From Arenicella sp. (GTDB lineage Bacteria; Pseudomonadota; Gammaproteobacteria; Arenicellales; Arenicellaceae): a DNA stretch of 5,869 nt. Shown here piece after piece: positions 1 through 5,719 of this stretch (positions are counted from its first letter, which is position 1; every line of letters begins with the position of its first letter). The translations under genes were made by a program, and so were the position numbers. Where the stretch lies: positions 1-5,869 of the forward strand of contig JAESTB010000488.1 of the NCBI GenBank assembly GCA_016763815.1, read 5' to 3'. The notes under the pieces were generated by a model, which did no database searches, was not told the origin of the DNA, and worked only from the letters and a program-made list of their open reading frames with translations.

Positions 1-2
1 CT

Positions 3-152
3 GGCGTTGCGATCCTTGTAGATTACATTTTCTATGATCAAAATCTCAGTTGGGTTCAGATTATCGGTGTCGGATTAATAGTAATTGCTGGGTTTAGTAA
101 TAACCGGAAAATAAATATGCTTAAGCTCATTCCGCGGCCCAGTAAAACTTGA
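3..152 (+). CDS. EamA/DMT-type transporter, C-terminal end (partial)
   Basis: The frame opening at base 3 stays open for 49 codons and stops at TGA 150-152; the gene starts before the window. The peptide begins GVAILVDYIFYDQNLSWVQ, continues with IIGVGLIVIAGF, and ends in a short basic tail (NNRK...LKLIPRPSKT). A short hydrophobic stretch, a polar turn with 'Y-D-Q-N-L-S-W-V-Q', then a glycine-containing final hydrophobic helix is what the last two membrane segments of EamA/DMT-superfamily exporters look like (compare the family pattern 'GEPLSxxQxxGxxLIxxGv'). The basic tail would lie in the cytoplasm. The usual acidic residue of the 'GE' motif is replaced here by D-Q. The substrate cannot be told. 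It is convergent with the LysR gene, whose stop is about 50 bases away. The call rests on a short fragment; another small multipass protein is possible. Confidence 0.55.
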   Translation, partial: GVAILVDYIFYDQNLSWVQIIGVGLIVIAGFSNNRKINMLKLIPRPSKT

Positions 153-204
153 GGAAAACCGCGATAGCAATAAATGTGGTTATAGAGCGTATATCTAAGC
201 AGGA

Positions 205-1131
205 TTATAGTAATGAGCTGTCATTTGGGCGATCAGAGAATTGATTCAAAATCCAATTTTTCAATATTCTTGCTTCTGGTTTCATCGGAATATGCGACGA
301 ATGAACGACATAGAGCGAGGCCCCTGATTTGCAATAATCTGGAACGAGTGGAGTTAGTCTTTTGTCAATTTGGGGGTCTATCATCAAACCGGTGCGAGCC
401 ATAAATGCCCCCATTCCCTGAAGCCCCGCGTTCAAGACGTGACTGTAATCAGCAAAGCTAATAATACGATTTGGGTCTAGTTGCTTTTTATCATACCAGT
501 GGTCCCATCCTGGCTTTACTTTTACTAGAGACATCGCTGCATCATCAATTAGCTTGCTATTTTCTATAAATCGCTCAATTTCTATGCCGCCTAATTTTTC
601 AATCAAGTCGTTGGTCGCGCAGGGGATAATGTAATCATCTCGAATTTTATGAAAGACTAAAGATGGGTCGTCGATAGTGGCTGTATAGCGGATAGAAAGG
701 CCAATATCATCGGTGTGTAAATTCGCTATATCAAGGCTACTCAGAATGTTTAGTTTGATGTTCGGATTGTTGCTTTGAAAGTCGGCTAAAGCGTTCATCA
801 TGCAAAGAGACAAGAACGAATGCAGTACCGATATGGTTAACGTTGAATAGGTCTCTGATCCTGTCAATGTTTCACATGCGTACTTCAGCATATTAAATGA
901 CTTTCCAACAAGTTCGAAATAACTACGGTACTCAGGCTTGACGGAAATTTCCCCTTTTTCACGGCTAAAAAACGAAATCTTCATCGCTCCTTCCAGTACT
1001 CGTAACTGTTGGCTAACCGCAGAACATGTTAGGTTTATTTCCTCTGCTGCCTTGGTTACGCTATTGTTCCTTACAACGGATTCCGCAGCGATGAGGGGCT
1101 TCATGGGCGGGAGCGATGTTTTTTTGGGCAT
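205..1131 (-). CDS. LysR-family transcriptional regulator, GcvA/AmpR-like
   Basis: A complete 308-residue cytoplasmic DNA-binding regulator; GcvA-type LysR proteins are usually about 300 residues. The N-terminal winged helix-turn-helix spans about residues 7-68: 'LPPMKPLIAAESV', then 'SVTKAAEEINLTCSAVSQQLRVLE' in two helices (24-46), with a modified wing 'FFSREKGEISV'. A linker helix runs from about 69 to 92. The effector-binding domain spans about 96-298. Its segment 'ADYSHVLNAGLQGMGAFMART' (227-247), followed by 'RLTPLVPD', matches the GcvA/AmpR pattern in which a glycine-rich loop precedes the C-terminal lobe. The start at ATG 1131-1129 puts the HTH at the usual distance from the N-terminus; the alternative Met10 would cut into its first helix. 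No clear Shine-Dalgarno precedes either. The effector and target genes cannot be read from the sequence. The large gap upstream, with a long inverted repeat 70-108 bases from the start, would suit autoregulation, a common LysR habit. The family call is firm and the subgroup likely. Confidence 0.93.
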   Translation of the reverse strand: MPKKTSLPPMKPLIAAESVVRNNSVTKAAEEINLTCSAVSQQLRVLEGAMKISFFSREKGEISVKPEYRSYFELVGKSFNMLKYACETLTGSETYSTLTISVLHSFLSLCMMNALADFQSNNPNIKLNILSSLDIANLHTDDIGLSIRYTATIDDPSLVFHKIRDDYIIPCATNDLIEKLGGIEIERFIENSKLIDDAAMSLVKVKPGWDHWYDKKQLDPNRIISFADYSHVLNAGLQGMGAFMARTGLMIDPQIDKRLTPLVPDYCKSGASLYVVHSSHIPMKPEARILKNWILNQFSDRPNDSSLL

Positions 1132-1178
1132 GGGTAATTTGCGAGGTTAAGTGTTGTCGGCGAATAAACTACTATCAA

Positions 1179-1189
1179 CCGAATTTCGG
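1179..1189. promoter_or_regulatory. Palindrome CCGAATTTCGG, possible operator
   Basis: CCGAA-T-TTCGG is a perfect 11-base inverted repeat around a single central base, 48-58 bases upstream of the LysR start. The first nine bases plus the preceding A (ACCGAATTTC, 1178-1187) recur at 1428-1437. It sits where an autoregulatory site for the LysR gene could lie, but nothing ties it to a named regulator. Confidence 0.25.
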
Positions 1190-1200
1190 GCGAGCATGTC

Positions 1201-1239
1201 ACATTTAATACCTAGACATGCCGTCTATTAGGTAAATGT
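1201..1239. repeat. Long imperfect inverted repeat upstream of LysR gene
   Basis: Arms pair as ACATT (1201-1205) with AATGT (1235-1239), TACC (1209-1212) with GGTA (1231-1234), and TAGAC (1213-1217) with GTCTA (1223-1227), around a five-base centre ATGCC. Two three-base bulges, TAA on the left and TTA on the right, interrupt the stem at offset positions, giving 14 pairs in all. No gene ends next to it and no T-run follows, so it is not a terminator. Its place 70-108 bases from the LysR start suggests an operator or a dyad with another protein-binding role. Confidence 0.5.
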
Positions 1240-1682
1240 AAACAAAATGAGCGCTTTGCGGGAACACAAAGTTGCTTGCGGGTATCGTTGAGCGAAACAA
1301 TAGTAGTTCTTGGATGGGGCTTCTTTCTTTGCCTTGGCACCTGTCTCTGGACCGGCCAAAAAAGTTTATCTTTTATGTCTCTTTTGACGTTCAAATTATC
1401 GATTCAGCGAAAAGCCGATGAGTTTTTACCGAATTTCCCGGCGAAAAATTCATTTCATTCACAAATCTGACATTAAGAATGGTCGAATATTGATCTGATT
1501 TTTGCGCTCTGAGCCGTGTAAACTGCATCGCGACTTGCCGTCACCATCAATATATATTGCCTAAATAGACCGTTCGTAGTCAAGAGCGATTGAAACTTCG
1601 AATCTTAAAAGTTGATTTTATTTGACATAAAATTCATTATTTTTCGACAATATCGAATAATAGATAGAAATAATAATATATT

Positions 1683-1697
1683 CGAAATTAAATTTCG
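1683..1697. promoter_or_regulatory. Perfect 15-base palindrome CGAAATT-A-AATTTCG, possible operator
   Basis: Seven bases on each side of a central A match exactly, in an AT-rich tract about 85 bases before the proposed peptidase promoter. The half site AATTTCG also occurs in the palindrome at 1179-1189. The position fits binding of a regulator acting on the peptidase gene, but an AT-rich palindrome of this length can also arise by chance. Confidence 0.3.
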
Positions 1698-1767
1698 CTT
1701 TATCGCAGGGCATGATTTCTTTTAAACTAATTATTTTGCCTTGGAGGATTACCTCGTTGGTCTAAAT

Positions 1768-1795
1768 TTGATTCCCGCTGATTTGTTTGTATACT
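1768..1795 (+). promoter_or_regulatory. Candidate sigma-70-type promoter for the peptidase gene
   Basis: TTGATT (1768-1773) and TATACT (1790-1795) are separated by 16 bases; they match the consensus -35 at 4 of 6 and the -10 at 5 of 6 positions. Transcription would start near 1802, giving a leader of about 180 nt that contains two hairpins. It is the best-matched pair I found between the LysR and peptidase genes. A perfect TTGACA at 1622-1627 has no good -10 partner. Confidence 0.4.
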
Positions 1796-1839
1796 AATCG
1801 CGTTGTAATAGGCCTCAGATATACACTAGATTTCGCAAA

Positions 1840-1876
1840 GCACGTCGTAGTTTTGGAACTTAGTATGACGAAGTGC
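1840..1876 (+). other. Predicted leader hairpin 1
   Basis: The RNA could fold as GCA (1840-1842) with TGC (1874-1876), CGTCGT (1843-1848) with ATGACG (1865-1870, one G-U pair), and AGTT (1849-1852) with AACT (1857-1860), closed by a TTGG loop. Unpaired AAG and TAGT lie on the 3' side. It is within the proposed untranslated leader of the peptidase gene. It matches no riboswitch class known to me. Confidence 0.3.
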
Positions 1877-1934
1877 GATTAGTTGGATGCGAGATATCAA
1901 AGGATATGAAGCTTAGTTTTTCAAACTTAATCTA

Positions 1935-1957
1935 GGGGGTTTCGTATCAAGACCCCT
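1935..1957 (+). other. Predicted leader hairpin 2, just before the ribosome site
   Basis: GGGGTTT (1936-1942) pairs with AGACCCC (1950-1956) with one G-U pair, around a seven-base loop; an extra G-U pair (1935/1957) can close the base. It ends nine bases before the Shine-Dalgarno of the peptidase gene. No T-run follows, so it is not an intrinsic terminator. It could protect the mRNA end or tune translation. Confidence 0.35.
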
Positions 1958-1967
1958 AAACCAATAA

Positions 1968-1973
1968 AAGGAG
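1968..1973 (+). promoter_or_regulatory. Ribosome binding site of the peptidase gene
   Basis: AAGGAG lies eight bases before ATG 1982 and fixes that start. It is a strong match to the anti-Shine-Dalgarno sequence, extended to AAAAGGAGT at 1966-1974. Confidence 0.85.
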
Positions 1974-1981
1974 TCTTTTCT

Positions 1982-4900
1982 ATGAAGACGCATTTCAGTA
2001 AATTTAAGCTGGCAGCAAACGTCGGTGCCCTAGCTTTCATTGTGGGCATAACCCCCGTTAACGCAGCGCAAAATCAGCCGGTAAATTCTGCTCAATTTGA
2101 CGCTAATAGCTTTAGTCTGTCAGGCACGCAGCCAACCGTAACCGGTGAGTTGAAAAGTGATACCGATGGCATATATATCGTTCGACTGGAGGATCAACCG
2201 ATTGCAACCTACGACGGTAACTCCGAGGCTTCGGCCCAAGGTTACGCGGCAACTAGCGCGCGTGCGAATGGCAAAACTAAACTGGATACCAAAAGTAAAT
2301 CGGCAAATGAATATCGCGGATATTTAAAGCGCAAGCAAAATAAAACCTTAGATGAAGCGAGCGCCGCCTTTGGTAGAACCTTAAACAGTAAATACGATTA
2401 CCAGTATGCGATAAACGGTTTTGCAGTGGCCTTAACGGTCGATGAAGCTAAAGCACTGGCTACTATGGACGGAGTCGTGAGCGTACAAGCCGAACGCAAT
2501 GAACGCATGCTAACCGATGTGGGACCTGCATGGATCGGTGCCCCTGAAATTTGGAATGATTACAGAATTGGCTCTAAAGGTGAGGGCATGGTCGTTGCTG
2601 TCTTTGATTCCGGTATCAATAGTGATCACCCATCTTTCGCTGATATTGGTGGTGATGGATATGATCACACCAACCCGCTTGGTTCAGGCAACTATCTTCC
2701 CGGCAGCTATTGTGATGCTACCGATGCTGGTTTTTGTAATGATAAATTGATTGGCGCATGGGATTTTATCTCGATTGATGGCACCGTGCCTGAGGATGAT
2801 GACGGCCATGGTAGTCACACGACGTCAACGGTCGCCGGTAACGTTGTATTGGGCGCCGAATTGGTCGCCCCAACTACAACGGCTTCCTTTGATATTTCTG
2901 GCGTTGCTCCGCATGCAAATGTTATTGCCTATGACGTTTGTCAAGAAACGTGCCCTGGTGCCGCCTTGGTCGCCGCTGTAAATCAAATAATTATTGATGC
3001 CGGTAACTTACCGAATGGTATTGCCGCGCTAAACTACTCAATTTCTGGTGGTGGCGACCCATACAACGATGCCGTTGAACTGGGCTTTCTAGCCGCGGTT
3101 GAAGCGGGCATCTGTGTTTCAGCATCGGCTGGTAACTCTGGCCCTGGTGCTAGTACGGTAGCTCACCTAGGACCTTGGGTAGCAACCACTGCTGCGTCTA
3201 CACACAATCGCGCAATTGCAAATAGCTTGGTTGATATCAACAGCGATGGTGGATCTTTAGCTGATCGCAACGGATCTAGCTTCAGTGCTGGTTATGGCCC
3301 TGCTACAATTATTCATGCTAATACAACGGCATTTGACCCAGCCGGTCAATGCCTAGACCCATTTCCAGCAGGAACCTTTAGCGGTGAAATTGTAGTTTGT
3401 GATCGTGGCTCTATAGCTCGTACAGAAAAAGGTCAAAATGTACTTGCTGGTGGTGCCGGCGGTTATGTTCTGGCAAACCTTGGCCAAGGCGAAGGCACAT
3501 CGGCGGATGCGCACTTTCTTCCAGCGATTCACCTTGGTGATACGCTTGGTGCAGAGCTGCGTGATTATCTAGCGGTCAACACCAATGCAGTAGCAACCAT
3601 TACAGCCTCGGGCTTTGATCTTGCTGCTTCAAACGGCGACATTATGGCTGGCTTTAGTTCACGCGGGCCACAACTAGCATTCGACGTATTGAAGCCAGAC
3701 CTTACGGCTCCTGGTGTTAATATCATGGGTGCAGAGGCCAACGGACAAGCAATACAGGCACCTGAGTACCAAATTATATCGGGTACCTCAATGTCTAGCC
3801 CTCATAATGCCGGCGCCGGCGCGTTGATGACAGCGGCTCGACCTCACTGGACTCCGACTGAAATCAAATCAGCGATCATGATGACTGGTGTGACCGACAA
3901 TACCTTTAAAGAAGATGGCGTTACCGCAACCGACCCGTTTGATTTAGGCGCGGGCCGCGTAAGTTTAGGCGACGCAGTTGATGCTGGTTTAGTTCTAAGT
4001 GAAACGGCCGCCAACTTTCTTGCGGCTAATCCTGAAACTGGTGGTGACCCAAGCACTCTGAATCTGCCGAGTATGATGGACAGTAATTGTGTTGGTACCT
4101 GCTCGTGGACGCGAACCGTGACCAATAAGACTAGGAGAAGCGGCAAATGGGATGTGACGGTTTCAGGCTTGGGTTTTGATGCCGAAGTGACCATTTCTCA
4201 ACCAGGTCATCATAATCACAATAGAGGTAGACATGGTTACCGTGGTTGGTACGGTTATGGTTGGTATGGTCACCATAATAAGAAGGCTAAATTGAAGCTC
4301 AGAAGAGGCCAAAGTGCGACTATCACCGTTACGGCTACCAACTTCACGTCTGAACAAGGCTGGCAGTTTGGAACTCTAAATCTTGAGCGCAGAGGTAGAG
4401 GCCCAGATTTACACATGCCAATGGCGGTTTTTGCTTCTAAAGCATCTAACGAAACCTTGTTCACCAAGACTGTAGATAGTGAATTGGCTTCTGCTGGTGA
4501 TACTTTGACTTATGAGTTAAACGTAACTAATGGCCCATTGACTGGCCCGATTACGGTTACAGATGAACTACCAGCGGGAACGACTTTTGTTGCTAACTCA
4601 GCGACAGAATCTGTTAACAACGGGTCTACTTCATCTGCTTGGTCATATGACGCTGGTACTAATGCGTTGTCATGGACTGGTGAGTTGGATCCGGGTGGTT
4701 TAGAAGTTGCGCCTAATTTTCCTGTCACTAATTACATACCAATGTCTGGTTTTGCGGCTCCATTTGCATTGCCTGCTGACTGCGACGATGGTGCTATAAC
4801 GTTGAACGTTCCTTCATTCACCTATAATGGCGCGAGTTACACTCAAGTTATTTGGTCAATGAACGGCACCATTGAAGCCGGATCAGCGAGTGGCGTAGGG

Positions 4901-5419
4901 ACAAGCTTTCTGAACCAAGAATTTCCAGATGCGACGCCACCCAATAATATTCTAGCCCCTTTCTGGCGTGATCTAAATCCGTGTGCAGGTGGTAATCTTT
5001 ATGTTGCTATCTTAAATTCGGGTGCGTTTGAGTGGACTGTTTATGAATGGGAAGATATCCAACATTTCGGTAGTACCGATGCGGCAACATTTCAGGTATG
5101 GGTTTTGAATGATGGTTCTCCAACAGGAGTATTACCACAGGCTCACTTCACCTATGGTCGTTTAGATAACACTACTGTTGGTGCAACCGTTGGTGCCGAG
5201 AACATGGATGGCACAGTCGGTGATGCGATGTTTTACAACGGCGCAGGTATTCCTCCTCAAGTCGGTGTCGATGTTCACGTGAATACATTAGACGGTGGTT
5301 CGGCAACCTTAGGTTTTCAAGTTGAAACTGATTGCAGCACTGATACTATTGTGAACCAAGGAGACTTATCAAATAGTGGTGCCAACGAAGTAGCTATTGC
5401 AGCGACTTCATGTGATTAA
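1982..5419 (+). CDS. Secreted S8 (subtilisin-like) serine peptidase with PA, Fn3-like and DUF11-like domains
   Basis: A 1145-residue exported endopeptidase, much larger than classic subtilisins because of extra domains. A Sec signal peptide (basic start, hydrophobic core, P-V-N-A) is probably cut after Ala28. An inhibitor-I9 propeptide spans about 62-175 ('YIVRLEDQP' to 'GVVSVQAER') and should be removed on maturation. The catalytic domain spans about 180-670: Asp209 in VFDSG, His276 in DGHGSH, oxyanion Asn385 in SAGNSGPG and Ser603 in GTSMSSPH, all intact. A PA domain is inserted at about 436-548. An Fn3-like domain follows (about 703-818), carrying an unusual His/Gly/Tyr/Trp-rich basic insertion (742-769). 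Then come a DUF11-like domain (from about 824) and a beta-rich C-terminal module (about 910-1100). Of 13 cysteines, close pairs 244/252, 320/324 and 703/707 could form disulfides. No membrane anchor or sorting tail is seen, so release to the medium is inferred. Substrate unknown. It stands alone between its own promoter and terminator. Confidence 0.95.
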   Translation: MKTHFSKFKLAANVGALAFIVGITPVNAAQNQPVNSAQFDANSFSLSGTQPTVTGELKSDTDGIYIVRLEDQPIATYDGNSEASAQGYAATSARANGKTKLDTKSKSANEYRGYLKRKQNKTLDEASAAFGRTLNSKYDYQYAINGFAVALTVDEAKALATMDGVVSVQAERNERMLTDVGPAWIGAPEIWNDYRIGSKGEGMVVAVFDSGINSDHPSFADIGGDGYDHTNPLGSGNYLPGSYCDATDAGFCNDKLIGAWDFISIDGTVPEDDDGHGSHTTSTVAGNVVLGAELVAPTTTASFDISGVAPHANVIAYDVCQETCPGAALVAAVNQIIIDAGNLPNGIAALNYSISGGGDPYNDAVELGFLAAVEAGICVSASAGNSGPGASTVAHLGPWVATTAASTHNRAIANSLVDINSDGGSLADRNGSSFSAGYGPATIIHANTTAFDPAGQCLDPFPAGTFSGEIVVCDRGSIARTEKGQNVLAGGAGGYVLANLGQGEGTSADAHFLPAIHLGDTLGAELRDYLAVNTNAVATITASGFDLAASNGDIMAGFSSRGPQLAFDVLKPDLTAPGVNIMGAEANGQAIQAPEYQIISGTSMSSPHNAGAGALMTAARPHWTPTEIKSAIMMTGVTDNTFKEDGVTATDPFDLGAGRVSLGDAVDAGLVLSETAANFLAANPETGGDPSTLNLPSMMDSNCVGTCSWTRTVTNKTRRSGKWDVTVSGLGFDAEVTISQPGHHNHNRGRHGYRGWYGYGWYGHHNKKAKLKLRRGQSATITVTATNFTSEQGWQFGTLNLERRGRGPDLHMPMAVFASKASNETLFTKTVDSELASAGDTLTYELNVTNGPLTGPITVTDELPAGTTFVANSATESVNNGSTSSAWSYDAGTNALSWTGELDPGGLEVAPNFPVTNYIPMSGFAAPFALPADCDDGAITLNVPSFTYNGASYTQVIWSMNGTIEAGSASGVGTSFLNQEFPDATPPNNILAPFWRDLNPCAGGNLYVAILNSGAFEWTVYEWEDIQHFGSTDAATFQVWVLNDGSPTGVLPQAHFTYGRLDNTTVGATVGAENMDGTVGDAMFYNGAGIPPQVGVDVHVNTLDGGSATLGFQVETDCSTDTIVNQGDLSNSGANEVAIAATSCD
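4244..4270 (+). repeat. Short tandem repeat coding GWYGY-GWYGH inside the peptidase
   Basis: GGTTGGTACGGT (4244-4255) recurs as GGTTGGTATGGT (4259-4270) with a 15-base period and one difference. In frame it encodes residues 755-764, two copies of a five-residue unit. It is part of a low-complexity insertion in the Fn3-like domain and probably grew by repeat expansion. Confidence 0.6.
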
Positions 5420-5442
5420 TTACTGTTAAAGAAGTTTGATTT

Positions 5443-5477
5443 AAAGGAGTAGAGAGAAATCTCTACTCCTTTTTTTT
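5443..5477 (+). terminator. Intrinsic terminator of the peptidase gene
   Basis: A perfect 13-base stem (5443-5455 with 5460-5472), including GGAGTAGAGA/TCTCTACTCC, is capped by a GAAA tetraloop and runs into eight T residues (5470-5477). It begins 24 bases after the peptidase stop. The left side has only three A residues, so it should work mainly on the plus strand. Confidence 0.95.
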
Positions 5478-5719
5478 AATTAGAGAATTCAGCACAACTC
5501 GACAAACGAATGAAAATGTCTGTAACTGTTTTATTTGAGTTGAAAGTTCTCCACTTTTGGTTGAACTATTTACCAATAGATCCTGCATTGCTTATATGGA
5601 CTACCCCAGTTTTACAAACCAAGATTCGTACAACGGATGATAGAAGTGGACTTATATGCGGGCTCTTGAAGCTGGGTTTTACCGGTTAATAAGGTTCTTC
5701 GGATGGAAAAAATTAAATG
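5478..5719. other. Gene-poor flank between terminator and transposase, possible IS end
   Basis: No convincing gene is seen. A 59-codon plus-strand frame (ATG 5510, TAA 5687-5689) has no ribosome site and gives no recognisable protein. The octamer CTTATATG occurs twice (5590-5597 and 5651-5658). If the adjoining transposase belongs to an intact element, the end of that element must fall in this stretch, since the terminator to its left belongs to the peptidase gene. No terminal inverted repeat can be confirmed because the other end is outside the window. Confidence 0.4.

Larger units (their letters stand above)
1132..1981. other. 850-base gene-free region between LysR and peptidase genes
   Basis: No credible protein gene is seen here. 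The longest open frames (about 60 codons near 1212-1470, on both strands) overlap each other, start at weak codons, lack ribosome sites and give no recognisable protein. The left third (1132-1260) holds the LysR promoter region, with an 11-base palindrome (1179-1189) and a long inverted repeat (1201-1239). The centre (about 1600-1700) is very AT-rich and contains a perfect 15-base palindrome (1683-1697). The right third holds the best promoter match for the peptidase (1768-1795) and a leader with two hairpins (1840-1876 and 1935-1957). The length is large for a bacterial intergenic space; it could hold an unrecognised small RNA or the decayed remains of a gene. Confidence 0.6.

Noticed and set aside
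153..204. AACCGC/GTGGTT dyad (156-161 and 176-181) as a terminator between the convergent genes
   Set aside because: The stem is only six pairs including one G-U, the loop is 14 bases, and no T-run follows on either strand.
213..404. Plus-strand open frame across the LysR gene
   Set aside because: It is antisense to a firmly identified LysR coding sequence and its peptide shows no recognisable feature.
1212..1470. Overlapping 60- to 64-codon open frames on both strands
   Set aside because: They lack ribosome sites, the plus-strand one starts at a TTG, they overlap each other, and neither peptide resembles a known family.
1622..1660. Perfect -35 hexamer TTGACA (1622-1627)
   Set aside because: No acceptable -10 hexamer lies at 16-18 bases; the nearest candidates are at 19-20 or match poorly. 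The pair at 1768-1795 is better.
1855..1880. GGAACTT at 1855-1861 as a sigma-E -35 element
   Set aside because: No TCTGA-like -10 is found 16-17 bases downstream.
3844..4194. Minus-strand 116-codon open frame inside the peptidase gene
   Set aside because: It is the antisense shadow of the peptidase coding frame, with low-complexity Ser/Thr/Pro/Val content and no ribosome site.
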